From NCBI GenBank assembly GCA_902764345.1, contig CACWVT010000002.1:1-64000 (forward strand): a stretch of DNA of 64,000 nucleotides, read 5' to 3'. Source of the DNA: an uncultured Ruminobacter sp. Lineage in GTDB: Bacteria > Pseudomonadota > Gammaproteobacteria > Enterobacterales > Succinivibrionaceae. Both the position numbers and the translations under genes were made by a program. Below the pieces are notes generated by a model. It worked only from the letters and a program-made list of their open reading frames with translations, searched no databases and was not told where the DNA came from. Of this stretch, positions 47,451-55,453 are shown piece after piece (position 1 is the first letter of the stretch; each line of letters begins with the position of its first letter).

Positions 47451-48413
47451 ATGAACAGCACAAATCTGAACCGTAACAGTTCCTCCCTTCTGCCGGAAAA
47501 ATGCGGCAGGATATTTTTCTTTTTCATGCTTACTTTTCTCTCAACCCTGATAATCATGATCATGACTCCGGGAAAAGCGGAAGCCAGACACTCAACCCAC
47601 ATACCGAAACACGCACTTGAAGGATACATCACCAGATGCTCGGAAAATTCAGCTATGATAGGCTGTTCCCCAATGGGAGAGATTTACGAGAATAACGGGA
47701 AGATATCCCAGGCTCTGCTGATCTACAGAAAACACTGTATAAAAAACAATGATGCACACTCATGCGTACTTGCCGCTGAAGTGCTCCAGGAGAAAAGGCG
47801 CCCGGACGAGGCCATGGAACTGTTTCATAAGGCCTGTCTTATGGACAAAGCCGTTGAATACTGCGACCGTGCTCTTGCGGAATATGCGGGCAGAAAGGAT
47901 TTTAAAAATGAATTCAGACTGAACCGCATGCTCTGTGAAACCCATTCCGAAGGTTCAGATCTCAGCAGGTACTGCTATAACGCCGGAAAATTTCTTCTTG
48001 AAAACAACGATACGGCAAAAGCAGAACATTTCTATCTGAAGGGATGCAATTCCCAGAGCACCGCGGATGAACAGGATCACTGCATCGATCAGGCCGTGAC
48101 TCTCGCACAGCAGGGCGAATACCGGCTGTCCGCCAAGCTTTTTGAGGTCAGCTGTCTTAAGAACAGTCTGTACAGCTGTCACCATGGAGCCATGATTTAT
48201 ATACAGGAGCTTCAGCAGCCGTCCAGAGCCGTAGTGCTTGCCAAGAAAGCCTGCGACCTGAACAATCCCGAGGGTTGCTACAGAGTGGCGGAAATATACT
48301 CCATGTCAGACAGTTCGCCTGAGGATGTATCCGCATACTACACAAAGGCCTGTGAAACAAATTTCAGGGATTCCTGTCAGAAACAGAAGCTGCATGCAAA
48401 ATCTCAGAATTAA
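47451..48413 (+). CDS. Secreted cysteine-patterned Sel1-like repeat protein
   Basis: A 320-residue protein with an N-terminal hydrophobic export segment (about residues 20-42, FFFFMLTFLSTLIIMIM) followed by an alanine-rich cleavage region (GKAEARHS). The rest is a series of 35-40 residue helical repeats. Many carry a pair of cysteines spaced as in Helicobacter cysteine-rich Hcp proteins (KACLMDKAVEYCDRAL, VSCLKNSLYSCHHGA, KACDLNNPEGCYRVA, KACETNFRDSCQKQ). Such pairs form disulphides that staple each repeat in the periplasm. It is a probable binding scaffold; the partner is unknown. Confidence 0.82.
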   Translation: MNSTNLNRNSSSLLPEKCGRIFFFFMLTFLSTLIIMIMTPGKAEARHSTHIPKHALEGYITRCSENSAMIGCSPMGEIYENNGKISQALLIYRKHCIKNNDAHSCVLAAEVLQEKRRPDEAMELFHKACLMDKAVEYCDRALAEYAGRKDFKNEFRLNRMLCETHSEGSDLSRYCYNAGKFLLENNDTAKAEHFYLKGCNSQSTADEQDHCIDQAVTLAQQGEYRLSAKLFEVSCLKNSLYSCHHGAMIYIQELQQPSRAVVLAKKACDLNNPEGCYRVAEIYSMSDSSPEDVSAYYTKACETNFRDSCQKQKLHAKSQN

Positions 48414-48516
48414 TAAACCTTACCGGAGACTGATGAATCCAGTAAACGAAACCGGCAGCGGTAATAAAAGCTGACCGGTAAAAACAATAACCTAGAACTG
48501 ATGAACGTAAAAATTT

Positions 48517-48556
48517 CCGGAGCACCGTACCATAACGGAGCTTCGGTTTCTTTTTT
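48517..48556. terminator. Bidirectional terminator between Sel1-like and methyltransferase genes
   Basis: A 12-bp stem with one mismatch and one wobble (48517-48528 with 48535-48546), loop ACCATA. TTTCTTTTTT follows on the + strand and ATTTTTA on the minus strand. Confidence 0.75.
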
Positions 48557-48626
48557 ATACCGGATATTCGTGACGTCCACAGGTTTTTCCTGAAAGCATC
48601 CGGAACCTGCGGACACATTACGGAAA

Positions 48627-49702
48627 CTACTTGGTAAGTATCAGCAGGGTATGCGCCAGCCCCACGTGTTCAACCATTCTGTGCACCTTAAAGCCGATTT
48701 TCTCAACAAGCCTGATAAAAACGTCAGAATGATAGAATCTGCTTACGCCGTTGGCCATTACGGTGAAATAGAGACTGTTGGCCTCTATTACAAGTCCCGC
48801 AATGTCATTTGACTGTCTGTCTCCGAACACCTCGTTTATGGCGACCATCGCGCTGTCGTCCATGGCATTGTAGACCATGGTCAGAATTTCCTCTATCTGC
48901 TCACTGCTGAAGCAGTCCAGGAACTGGCTCATCCACCATAAGTCACCGCCTGACGGAAGTCTTGCCGATTCTTCCAGAATATTTACGGGACAGGTGTCAA
49001 TTCTGTCTTCAAGACCATGCTCACGGATATTGGCAGCGGCAAGTTCACACTGCTGCGGAAGATCGATTATGGTCACCCAGGTATCATCGGAAAATGCAGT
49101 GGCAGCCAGAGCAAACTTTCCGGTATTGCCTCCGATGTCGTTTATATGCCTAAAATGACGTTCCCTGAAAAGAATCGGCAGAACACTGCTGAACACGTTA
49201 TCGGAATAATAATGATCAAAGCCGAACCATGCATTTCTGGCCTTCTCCGGAAGGGAACTGAGGAAAGGATAAATGGTGGCGCATGACGACGTAAATACCT
49301 TAAGTCCCTTAGGAGTCTCCGTTTCCAGAGACTCTGTCATGGATTTAAGCCCCTCATAGCATACCTCGGAGGAAAAATCCAAATTGACGTTGGTCATTCT
49401 GTCGTTTGCCAGATAATGAATAATCTTGGTCGGACTAAGGGTATCGTCATCATTCCTGATAAGGAGATCCGCAGCCACGGCAAGATCTGTAAGCATGGAT
49501 ACGGCGTAGTCACTGAGACCGGAGATTTTCACCAGTTCGGAACGGCTGACCGAATCATTCTTACTCATTTTTCCGAAGTGGGCCAGGATGCCTTTCTCTT
49601 CATGGCGACAACCGCCTGAAATATAAACGGGCTCACGGCCAGATACTGGGCTGCCTTTAAAGCCCCCACCGCACTCATGTCGTTATAATTTTTCTGTGTC
49701 AT
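48627..49702 (-). pseudogene. Frameshifted SAM-dependent methyltransferase of the aryl-polyene locus
   Basis: The open frame 49568-48627 (313 residues) encodes a class I methyltransferase: a winged-helix N-terminal region (SGLSDYAVSMLTDLA), then the SAM motif DIGGNTGKFALAA and IIDLPQQ. It lacks the usual N-terminal segment. That segment is found in another frame just upstream: the ATG at 49702 opens MTQKNYNDMSAVGALKAAQY and continues to FQAVVAMK, then stops early. Restoring one base near 49597-49603 joins the parts as VAMKEKGILAHFGKM, as expected for the family. The 49702 start overlaps the preceding gene by 20 bp. A real inactivating deletion, a sequencing error or translation of the shorter form are all possible. 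Confidence 0.75.
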
Positions 49703-50297
49703 CAGTTCCTGACTTCCTTCTTTTTCTTAAGATTATTCTGATAATGTATTCAGCGGTGAACATCATTCCTATCAGCACGTAGGAGATGACACCGTTGTAC
49801 AGTGTCCATGTCTCATCACTGCAGAACAGTGCCGTTGCCAGTGAAACAAGTCCGTTCATGACAAAAAACACGCACCAGGCAACGGTTACCTTCCGGCAGT
49901 AATTCCGAAAAAAATCATCCCTGTCTTCCGCCTTCACCGTATAGGAAGCAATTTTCTCGATAACCGGTGTTCGTCCGGGAAAGAGACTCATGGCAAAAAA
50001 GCTCAGAAAGCTCCCCGTCACTATCAGCGGATAAAGTTTTACGGCCAGAAAGCTTCCGCTTGCAAGAAATACGGCCGCAAGCGCAAAATCAAGTGCGCAG
50101 AGCACTGCTCCGGGCACACCGGAGTCCCTTCTGCCGGAAACGGCAAGAGCAGAAAGTCCCAGCGCGACAAGTACTCCCGCCATCATCAGCTCGGATTTAC
50201 TGCTTATGGCAAAATACACGATAAACGGAAAAAGTACTCCCAGCAGAATTCCCGCCGTCCTGATGATTATGTAGGGAACCTTACGCAATGAGACCAT
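49683..50297 (-). CDS. Inner-membrane protein of the aryl-polyene locus (COG4648-like)
   Basis: A 204-residue protein with about six hydrophobic helices, starting VPYIIIRTAGILLGVLFPFI and including VAWCVFFVMNGLVSLATALF and YVLIGMMFTAEYIIR. It ends in a basic, polar tail. Membrane proteins of this size and type (COG4648) are regular members of aryl-polyene clusters; their role is unknown but may concern transfer of the lipid intermediate. It lies 2 bp after the ketosynthase stop and overlaps the methyltransferase start, so it is translated in the operon. Confidence 0.78.
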   Translation of the reverse strand: MVSLRKVPYIIIRTAGILLGVLFPFIVYFAISSKSELMMAGVLVALGLSALAVSGRRDSGVPGAVLCALDFALAAVFLASGSFLAVKLYPLIVTGSFLSFFAMSLFPGRTPVIEKIASYTVKAEDRDDFFRNYCRKVTVAWCVFFVMNGLVSLATALFCSDETWTLYNGVISYVLIGMMFTAEYIIRIILRKRRKSGTDDTEKL

Positions 50298-50299
50298 CC

Positions 50300-51520
50300 T
50301 TATTCCATCAGTCTGAATATAAGAGACGTGTTTACGCCTCCGAATGCGAAGTTATTGCTCATCGCATATTCCGCAGACAGTACCCTGCCGTTTCCAGTTA
50401 TGTAATCCAGGTCACCGCAGAGAGGATCCGGTTCCGTAAGATTCAGATTCGGAGCAAACCATCCCTGTCTCTGCATGAGAATAGTCATTTCGGCCTCGAG
50501 AGCCCCGGCTGCGCCGAGTGTATGTCCCATGTAGCTTTTAAGGGTTGAAACCGGAACGTTTTTCCCGAAGACCCTGAAGGTTGCCGTACTTTCGGCAATG
50601 TCACCCGATGAGGTTCCCGTACCGTGCGCATTCACGTATCCTATGTCCTCCGGCTTAAGCCCCGCATTTGAAAGAGCCATTCTCATGCATTTTTCCATAT
50701 GCTCACTGGACGGATTGGTAATGTGTGAAGCATCGCAGTTGGTGGCAAACCCGACAATCTCGCCATAGATTTTGGCACCTCTTGCCACCGCATGATCATA
50801 ATCCTCCAGAATCAGGGTTCCCGCACCTTCACCGACAACTATACCGTCACGCTTTCTGTCAAACGGCTTCGGCGTAAGTTCCGGGTTATCATTGCACTGA
50901 CTTGCCACAAACATGGCATCAAAAACACCGACGGTAAACGGACTGAGTTCTTCAGCACCTCCTGCCACCATTATCCTGTGAGCACCGCTCCTGATGCATT
51001 CATAGGCATATCCGATTCCCTGGGAACCGCTGGTACAGGCTGTGCTTGTAGCGATTATTCTGCCGTGTATCCCGAAAAATATCGCCAGATTTACGGCAAC
51101 GGTATGCGGCATCATGCTGACGTAGGTTGTGGCATTGAGAGAGGTGACATTCCTATCGGTCACAAATCCCGCACAGTCCGTCATGGCATTAAAACTTCCG
51201 CCTGAGCTGCCGTAGGCTATACCGGTGGAACCGTCGGAAAGAAGAGGAGAGTCCGTAAGCCCGGCATCGGCTATGGCTTTCTCCGTGGCCGCCGTCGCGA
51301 GTATGCCTACTCTTCCCATGGTTCTGGTCTTTTTTCTGGGATATGAGGGAAGCTCGGATTTTACCGGAGCCGCCACATGACAAAGCATGCCGGAGTATTC
51401 CCCGAGAAGCTCCATCACCTCAACCCTGTTCTTAAGGGTTTTCAGGTTATCCATGCATTCTCCCGCACTGCTTCCGAGAGGTGAATACATTCCCATTCCG
51501 GTAATCACTACGCGGGACAT
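50300..51520 (-). CDS. Beta-ketoacyl-ACP synthase II-type (ApeR-like)
   Basis: A 406-residue condensing enzyme of the FabF/thiolase fold. The catalytic Cys-His-His triad is intact: STACTSGSQG, VNAHGTGTSSGD and MGHTLGAAGALEAE. It probably elongates the polyene chain on a carrier protein. The start at 51520 shares TAATG with the ketoreductase stop and has a GGAGGG site at 8-base spacing; an ATG six bases upstream is too close to the site. The order ketoreductase-ketosynthase-membrane protein-methyltransferase is one operon. Confidence 0.92.
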   Translation of the reverse strand: MSRVVITGMGMYSPLGSSAGECMDNLKTLKNRVEVMELLGEYSGMLCHVAAPVKSELPSYPRKKTRTMGRVGILATAATEKAIADAGLTDSPLLSDGSTGIAYGSSGGSFNAMTDCAGFVTDRNVTSLNATTYVSMMPHTVAVNLAIFFGIHGRIIATSTACTSGSQGIGYAYECIRSGAHRIMVAGGAEELSPFTVGVFDAMFVASQCNDNPELTPKPFDRKRDGIVVGEGAGTLILEDYDHAVARGAKIYGEIVGFATNCDASHITNPSSEHMEKCMRMALSNAGLKPEDIGYVNAHGTGTSSGDIAESTATFRVFGKNVPVSTLKSYMGHTLGAAGALEAEMTILMQRQGWFAPNLNLTEPDPLCGDLDYITGNGRVLSAEYAMSNNFAFGGVNTSLIFRLME

Positions 51521-52272
51521 TAGCATAACCCTCCGTTGATACTGATGTTCTGACGTGTTATGTATGAAGCCTCATCGGAAAACAGAAAACCGATGAGGGC
51601 AGCCACCTCGGTGGTCTTTCCCATTCTGCGGAGAGGAACCAGAGGAAGCACGTGTTCCTTAATCTCATCGGTAATCATTCGTGTTTCAATGATTCCCGGA
51701 GACACGGTGTTGACGGTAATATCCCTCTTGGCAAGCTCAAGAGACAGAGACTTGCAGGCAGCGATGACTCCCGCCTTCGAAGCACTGTAATTGGTCTGTC
51801 CGCGGTTTCCGGTCATTCCGGATACGGAAGCAACGGCTACGATTCTGCCGCCGTTTCTGAGCTTTATCATCGGCATGAGAGTCGGCTGAACCACATTAAA
51901 GAATCCGTCAAGATTGGTGGAGAGAACCCTGTCCCAGCATTCTCCAGTCATTCCAGGCATCGGAGAGTCACCGGTAATTCCGGCATTGCTGACCACTCCC
52001 CAATAGGCACCGTTACGCTCGATGTCCGAGTTTATTGCATTCACGGTTTCAGTCCTGTCGGATACGTCGAATTTCAGAATCACGTTACCTGATTCACTGC
52101 CGTTGAGCCTTGCTATCTCAGGCAGAATTTTTTCCAGAACGGCGTAACCGTGATCGCTGTGACAGTGAAGAGCCAGAGGGAACCCCATCTCCGCAAGCTT
52201 AAGCGCTATTGCCTGTCCTATGTCGGAACTTGCTCCGGATATCAATACTCTCTTATTATTTCTGTTTAACAT
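51520..52272 (-). CDS. 3-oxoacyl-ACP reductase, FabG-like (ApeQ-like)
   Basis: A 250-residue short-chain dehydrogenase. The N-terminal cofactor motif is SGASSDIGQAI (with Asp in place of the common Gly-rich residue), followed by VSNAGITGD, catalytic Ser in VASVSGMTGN and YSASK with the Tyr and Lys. The C-terminus SINGGLC is FabG-like. It should reduce the ketoacyl-ACP formed by the ketosynthases. The best AAAGGAG site is about 14 bases from the ATG, which is long. It is the first gene of the downstream half of the polyene locus. Confidence 0.93.
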   Translation of the reverse strand: MLNRNNKRVLISGASSDIGQAIALKLAEMGFPLALHCHSDHGYAVLEKILPEIARLNGSESGNVILKFDVSDRTETVNAINSDIERNGAYWGVVSNAGITGDSPMPGMTGECWDRVLSTNLDGFFNVVQPTLMPMIKLRNGGRIVAVASVSGMTGNRGQTNYSASKAGVIAACKSLSLELAKRDITVNTVSPGIIETRMITDEIKEHVLPLVPLRRMGKTTEVAALIGFLFSDEASYITRQNISINGGLC

Positions 52273-52860
52273 GGATAATCTATACGCTCCTTTACCGATT
52301 CTTCCGTCTGCAGCGTCTTTGGCATCTGCAACCGGCCATGCCGGAGGCTTCTTAAATGCTGTCCGGCACGAAGTGATTTTACAACAAAAAGCCGCAACAA
52401 CGGCGTGCTCCGCCGTTTTATGTTAAAAAAACAAGATATGTCTTATATTTCAGTCACACTCTCCTGTCTCCGGTCAACAGCCTCCTCGTGAGGAATTCTC
52501 CGTAAGACGCCTATCCGCCCTGTCACATGTCAGTTGACCGTACCATGAATCCGTACAGCGGCATGAAGCACGGATGCAGGATGATTTCTTTTCTGATAAA
52601 AAAAGTGACGGCTCCGGAGAAAGTGTCATGACTTCGGGGCTGAAGGAAAAAACATATGTCCTTTTGCGGTATCAGACGCCTTTTCCATAAGTTCGTTTAT
52701 ACCTCATTCATCAATCTAAATAAACAAATTGGCGCTTACGTGATATACTTTGCGAAATATTTTTATTCACGTACCTGCGTGGACCGAAAAAGAAACACAT
52801 GAAAAACAACGAAAATCAGGTTCATGCATGCCAGGACAAAATTAATAACAAAGGTGAAAT
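52273..52860. other. 588-bp divergent region splitting the polyene locus
   Basis: Lies between the minus-strand ketoreductase gene and the plus-strand HAD gene. It includes an AACGGCG/CGCCGTT hairpin (52399-52417) in the ketoreductase leader and AT-rich sequence before the HAD gene (52710-52860). No acyl-carrier-protein gene or other coding region is visible. Confidence 0.4.
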
Positions 52861-53427
52861 ATGATTTACTGCGTGGATCTTGACGGCACATTGATTCAGA
52901 ATGACATGTCGGTTACGTCTTTTTTTGAAACCGTCATGAAAAAACCGTCACTTCTTCCTGAATGCTACAGATGGCATAAGGAAGGCGGAAGAGCAAAACT
53001 AAAATACAACATCGGCGAGATATACAGCTTTGACGTTGAAAAGCTGAAGTTCAATACTGAACTCATTGACTATCTGGAAAAACTTGCCGAAAATCCCGAA
53101 AACTCCATTTATCTGGTTTCAGGAAGCACTCAGAACATAGTAAACAGGATTGCCGCAAAATTCAGCTTCTTCAAGGAAGGCTTCGGTTCATCCATCAACG
53201 TGAACCTGACCGGAAAGAATAAGCTTGAACTCATAAAGAAATATTTCGGGGACAGTGACGTATGCTACGTGGGCAATGCCCGCGTGGATCTCAAAGTCTG
53301 GGAAGGAACCAGCAGCGGCATGGTGGTAAGCAACTGTGAAGCCTTCATAAACAGGGCCAGACAGGTTACGAAGATAGAAAAGGTTTTTAAGAAAAACTTT
53401 GCCCGTCTGGAACAGAGCAGAGTCTGA
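52861..53427 (+). CDS. HAD-family phosphatase-like protein
   Basis: A 188-residue HAD-superfamily protein. Motif I is CVDLDGTLIQND (nucleophile and acid Asp), motif II VSGSTQ, and motifs III/IV lie in GKNKLELIKKYFGDSDVCYVGNARVD (positions about 117-142), where the usual final GDS.D is replaced by GNARVD. It resembles the HAD part fused to UbiA prenyltransferases. Cytoplasmic. It lies on the opposite strand between two halves of the polyene locus with its own terminator. A link to lipid-phosphate metabolism is possible but unproven. Confidence 0.8.
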   Translation: MIYCVDLDGTLIQNDMSVTSFFETVMKKPSLLPECYRWHKEGGRAKLKYNIGEIYSFDVEKLKFNTELIDYLEKLAENPENSIYLVSGSTQNIVNRIAAKFSFFKEGFGSSINVNLTGKNKLELIKKYFGDSDVCYVGNARVDLKVWEGTSSGMVVSNCEAFINRARQVTKIEKVFKKNFARLEQSRV

Positions 53428-53450
53428 GAATCAGGCGATTATTAACTGAA

Positions 53451-53491
53451 GGGAGAGAGGCTGATACACAACACGCCTCTCTCCCTTTTTT
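53451..53491 (+). terminator. Terminator of the HAD gene
   Basis: A perfect 11-bp stem GGGAGAGAGGC/GCCTCTCTCCC with a 13-nt loop, followed by six Ts. Confidence 0.92.
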
Positions 53492-53588
53492 AATCAGAAC
53501 CGGAGGTTCTTATGAATTCTTTTTCCGGTATTCGGAAAAAGAATGTACATTACTGAACCGAAACCCGGGACATCCAGCCATGACGAAA

Positions 53589-54077
53589 TCATCCGAACAT
53601 TCTTGCGATATGCGCATCGTTCGGCTTCATGACCGTAATTCTTGCTTCGGCAAGCTTTTTCCCTGTATCGGCTTCAGTAACCTCCGTTTCCGCCATGCAT
53701 ACTCCGGCATCATCTTCAAAGGTAATTCTGGCAGTGGAAAGCACCTTTAATCCCGCAGGCAGAATACTTTCACCGTGAAACGTCATCTTTCTGACTGAAA
53801 GAATAAAACCGATTTTAAAGCCCTTACCGCTTCTCCCCTCCTCGGCGATCATGAGAGCGGCTATCGACTGGGCCATGGTCTCGGTAAGACATACGGCAGG
53901 CATTCCGCCTTTTTCCTCCGAAAATCCGGCACAGGGACGGGCTCCCGGTGTGAACGAACACGTAACCGTTCTGTTCTCAATGTCAACCTGCTCAACAGCG
54001 TCTATGAAACGCATGGGCTCCTTCTGCGGAACCATTTCCGTAATCCATCCGTTATCCGCAGCCGTGACTTCAGTCAT
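53589..54077 (-). CDS. Hotdog-fold 3-hydroxyacyl-ACP dehydratase-like protein (ApeP-like)
   Basis: A 162-residue FabA/FabZ-like hotdog protein of the aryl-polyene locus, expected to dehydrate 3-hydroxyacyl-ACP so that conjugated double bonds accumulate. The helix motif VCLTETMAQSIAAL, with the acidic residue, is kept. The loop that normally reads LPH..PM reads VPQKEPM, so the usual catalytic His is Gln. The ATG at 54077 has an AAGGA site 8 bases upstream and is preferred to one at 54101. It follows the ketosynthase gene by 71 bp. Confident as a family member, not as an active enzyme. Confidence 0.82.
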   Translation of the reverse strand: MTEVTAADNGWITEMVPQKEPMRFIDAVEQVDIENRTVTCSFTPGARPCAGFSEEKGGMPAVCLTETMAQSIAALMIAEEGRSGKGFKIGFILSVRKMTFHGESILPAGLKVLSTARITFEDDAGVCMAETEVTEADTGKKLAEARITVMKPNDAHIARMFG

Positions 54078-54148
54078 TCCGTTATTCCTTTCAGAGTTCA
54101 TGGTGCTGTTCCAGAGATTTTTCTGTTTGTGGCACCGGTGTCCATATA

Positions 54149-55330
54149 CTAATCACTGCAGTCATTCCTGCCGAAGATGAGGGAAATATTGTTGCCGCCG
54201 AAGGCAAAATTATTTGACATGATTACCGGCCTGCGCAGCTCTTCAGGCTTCTTGACAAGATGAATGTCATCAAACTCATGACTGGGCATGTGCTCAAGGT
54301 AATTAAGGGCAGGAAGCTTCAGACCGTGTCTGAAGATCAGATAGGCAATATAAGCCTCAACCACACCTGCAGCTCCCAGAGTGTGTCCCGTAAGGTGCTT
54401 GGTTCCGGATACCGGAACCCTGTCACCGAACACGTCACGTATAACCTTATGCTCCATGGCATCATTAAGAACCGTACCCGTGGCATGAAGATTAACGTAA
54501 CCTACGTCATCAGGATTAAGGCCCGCATCGTTAAGCGCCAGCCTTATTGCCGTCTTTGCACCTTTTCCTTCAGGTTCAGGTGCCGAAATGTGATATCCGT
54601 CGGTACTTGATCCCGCACCGAGAAGCTTCATTACATATCCGCGGGTAAGAGGTTCCCTTGTAAGGATTGTCACGCCGACCCCCTCACCTATATTAATTCC
54701 GGCCCTGTCATCCGACAAGGGATGACATCTGCCGGTATCCAGTGCGCCCAGGGCAAAAAAACCGCTGACGGTTATTCTGCTTAATGTATCGCAGGCTCCT
54801 ACAATAACGGCATCACACGCACCTGATTCCAGAAGAGCCCGGGCGCTGACGAACGCCCTGCCGCCTGAAGAGCAGGCTGTGGCAATGGAGTAGCTCGGAC
54901 CGGTTATTGCCAGTCTGTCGCTTATGAATGCCGAGATGTTGCCGATTTCGGAAACGCGCGGATCATACTTAAGTTCGCCGTCATGTTCACCGCCGGCGGA
55001 AAGAACCTCGTTTTCCACGTCTGTTATGGCTGACGTGCTGGTGCCGATAACGGCTCCTATGCGATCCGGACTGAACCTGCCCTGTATTTCCTCAAGAAGC
55101 GGCTGAAGCTCGTTAAGACATTCATTAAGGAGTCGGTTGGCCCTGCAGTCATGTCTGTTCAGCGGGGCAGGATAAAGAGGAATCTCGGCAAGAAATGCCG
55201 TCTTTCCTCCCGGGAGAAAACCGGACATTTCCTTCAGGCAGATATCCTTTCCTTCTGAAAGGTTTTTAACCGCCTCATCCTCGTTAAGACCGAGAGCACT
55301 CTTACATGCAAAGCCGTTTACGTATATCAT
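54149..55330 (-). CDS. Beta-ketoacyl-ACP synthase (ApeO-like)
   Basis: A 393-residue condensing enzyme with an intact triad: ATACSSGGRAF, NLHATGTVLND and TGHTLGAAGVVEA. It is an active ketosynthase type rather than a chain-length factor. The ATG at 55330 begins MIYVNGFACKSALG, the family N-terminus; an upstream GTG frame to 55381 is not supported. The ribosome-binding site is weak. In known aryl-polyene loci a ketosynthase, dehydratase, ketoreductase and second ketosynthase follow in this order, as here. Confidence 0.92.
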   Translation of the reverse strand: MIYVNGFACKSALGLNEDEAVKNLSEGKDICLKEMSGFLPGGKTAFLAEIPLYPAPLNRHDCRANRLLNECLNELQPLLEEIQGRFSPDRIGAVIGTSTSAITDVENEVLSAGGEHDGELKYDPRVSEIGNISAFISDRLAITGPSYSIATACSSGGRAFVSARALLESGACDAVIVGACDTLSRITVSGFFALGALDTGRCHPLSDDRAGINIGEGVGVTILTREPLTRGYVMKLLGAGSSTDGYHISAPEPEGKGAKTAIRLALNDAGLNPDDVGYVNLHATGTVLNDAMEHKVIRDVFGDRVPVSGTKHLTGHTLGAAGVVEAYIAYLIFRHGLKLPALNYLEHMPSHEFDDIHLVKKPEELRRPVIMSNNFAFGGNNISLIFGRNDCSD

Positions 55331-55453
55331 AATTTTTTCTTTTAAGTTCCGGCCTGCCGTGGACAAGCATCGTAAGACCACGGCGGCTTCAAATTATTAT
55401 CAGTGGCATGTCCGGCAAATACCGCCGTGATGCGGATATCTCCGTAAGCGGTA

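Noticed and set aside
49590..49605. Programmed -1 frameshifting in the methyltransferase gene
   Set aside because: A -1 shift would restore the protein, but no X-XXY-YYZ slippery site is present at the junction, so a deletion or sequencing error is preferred.
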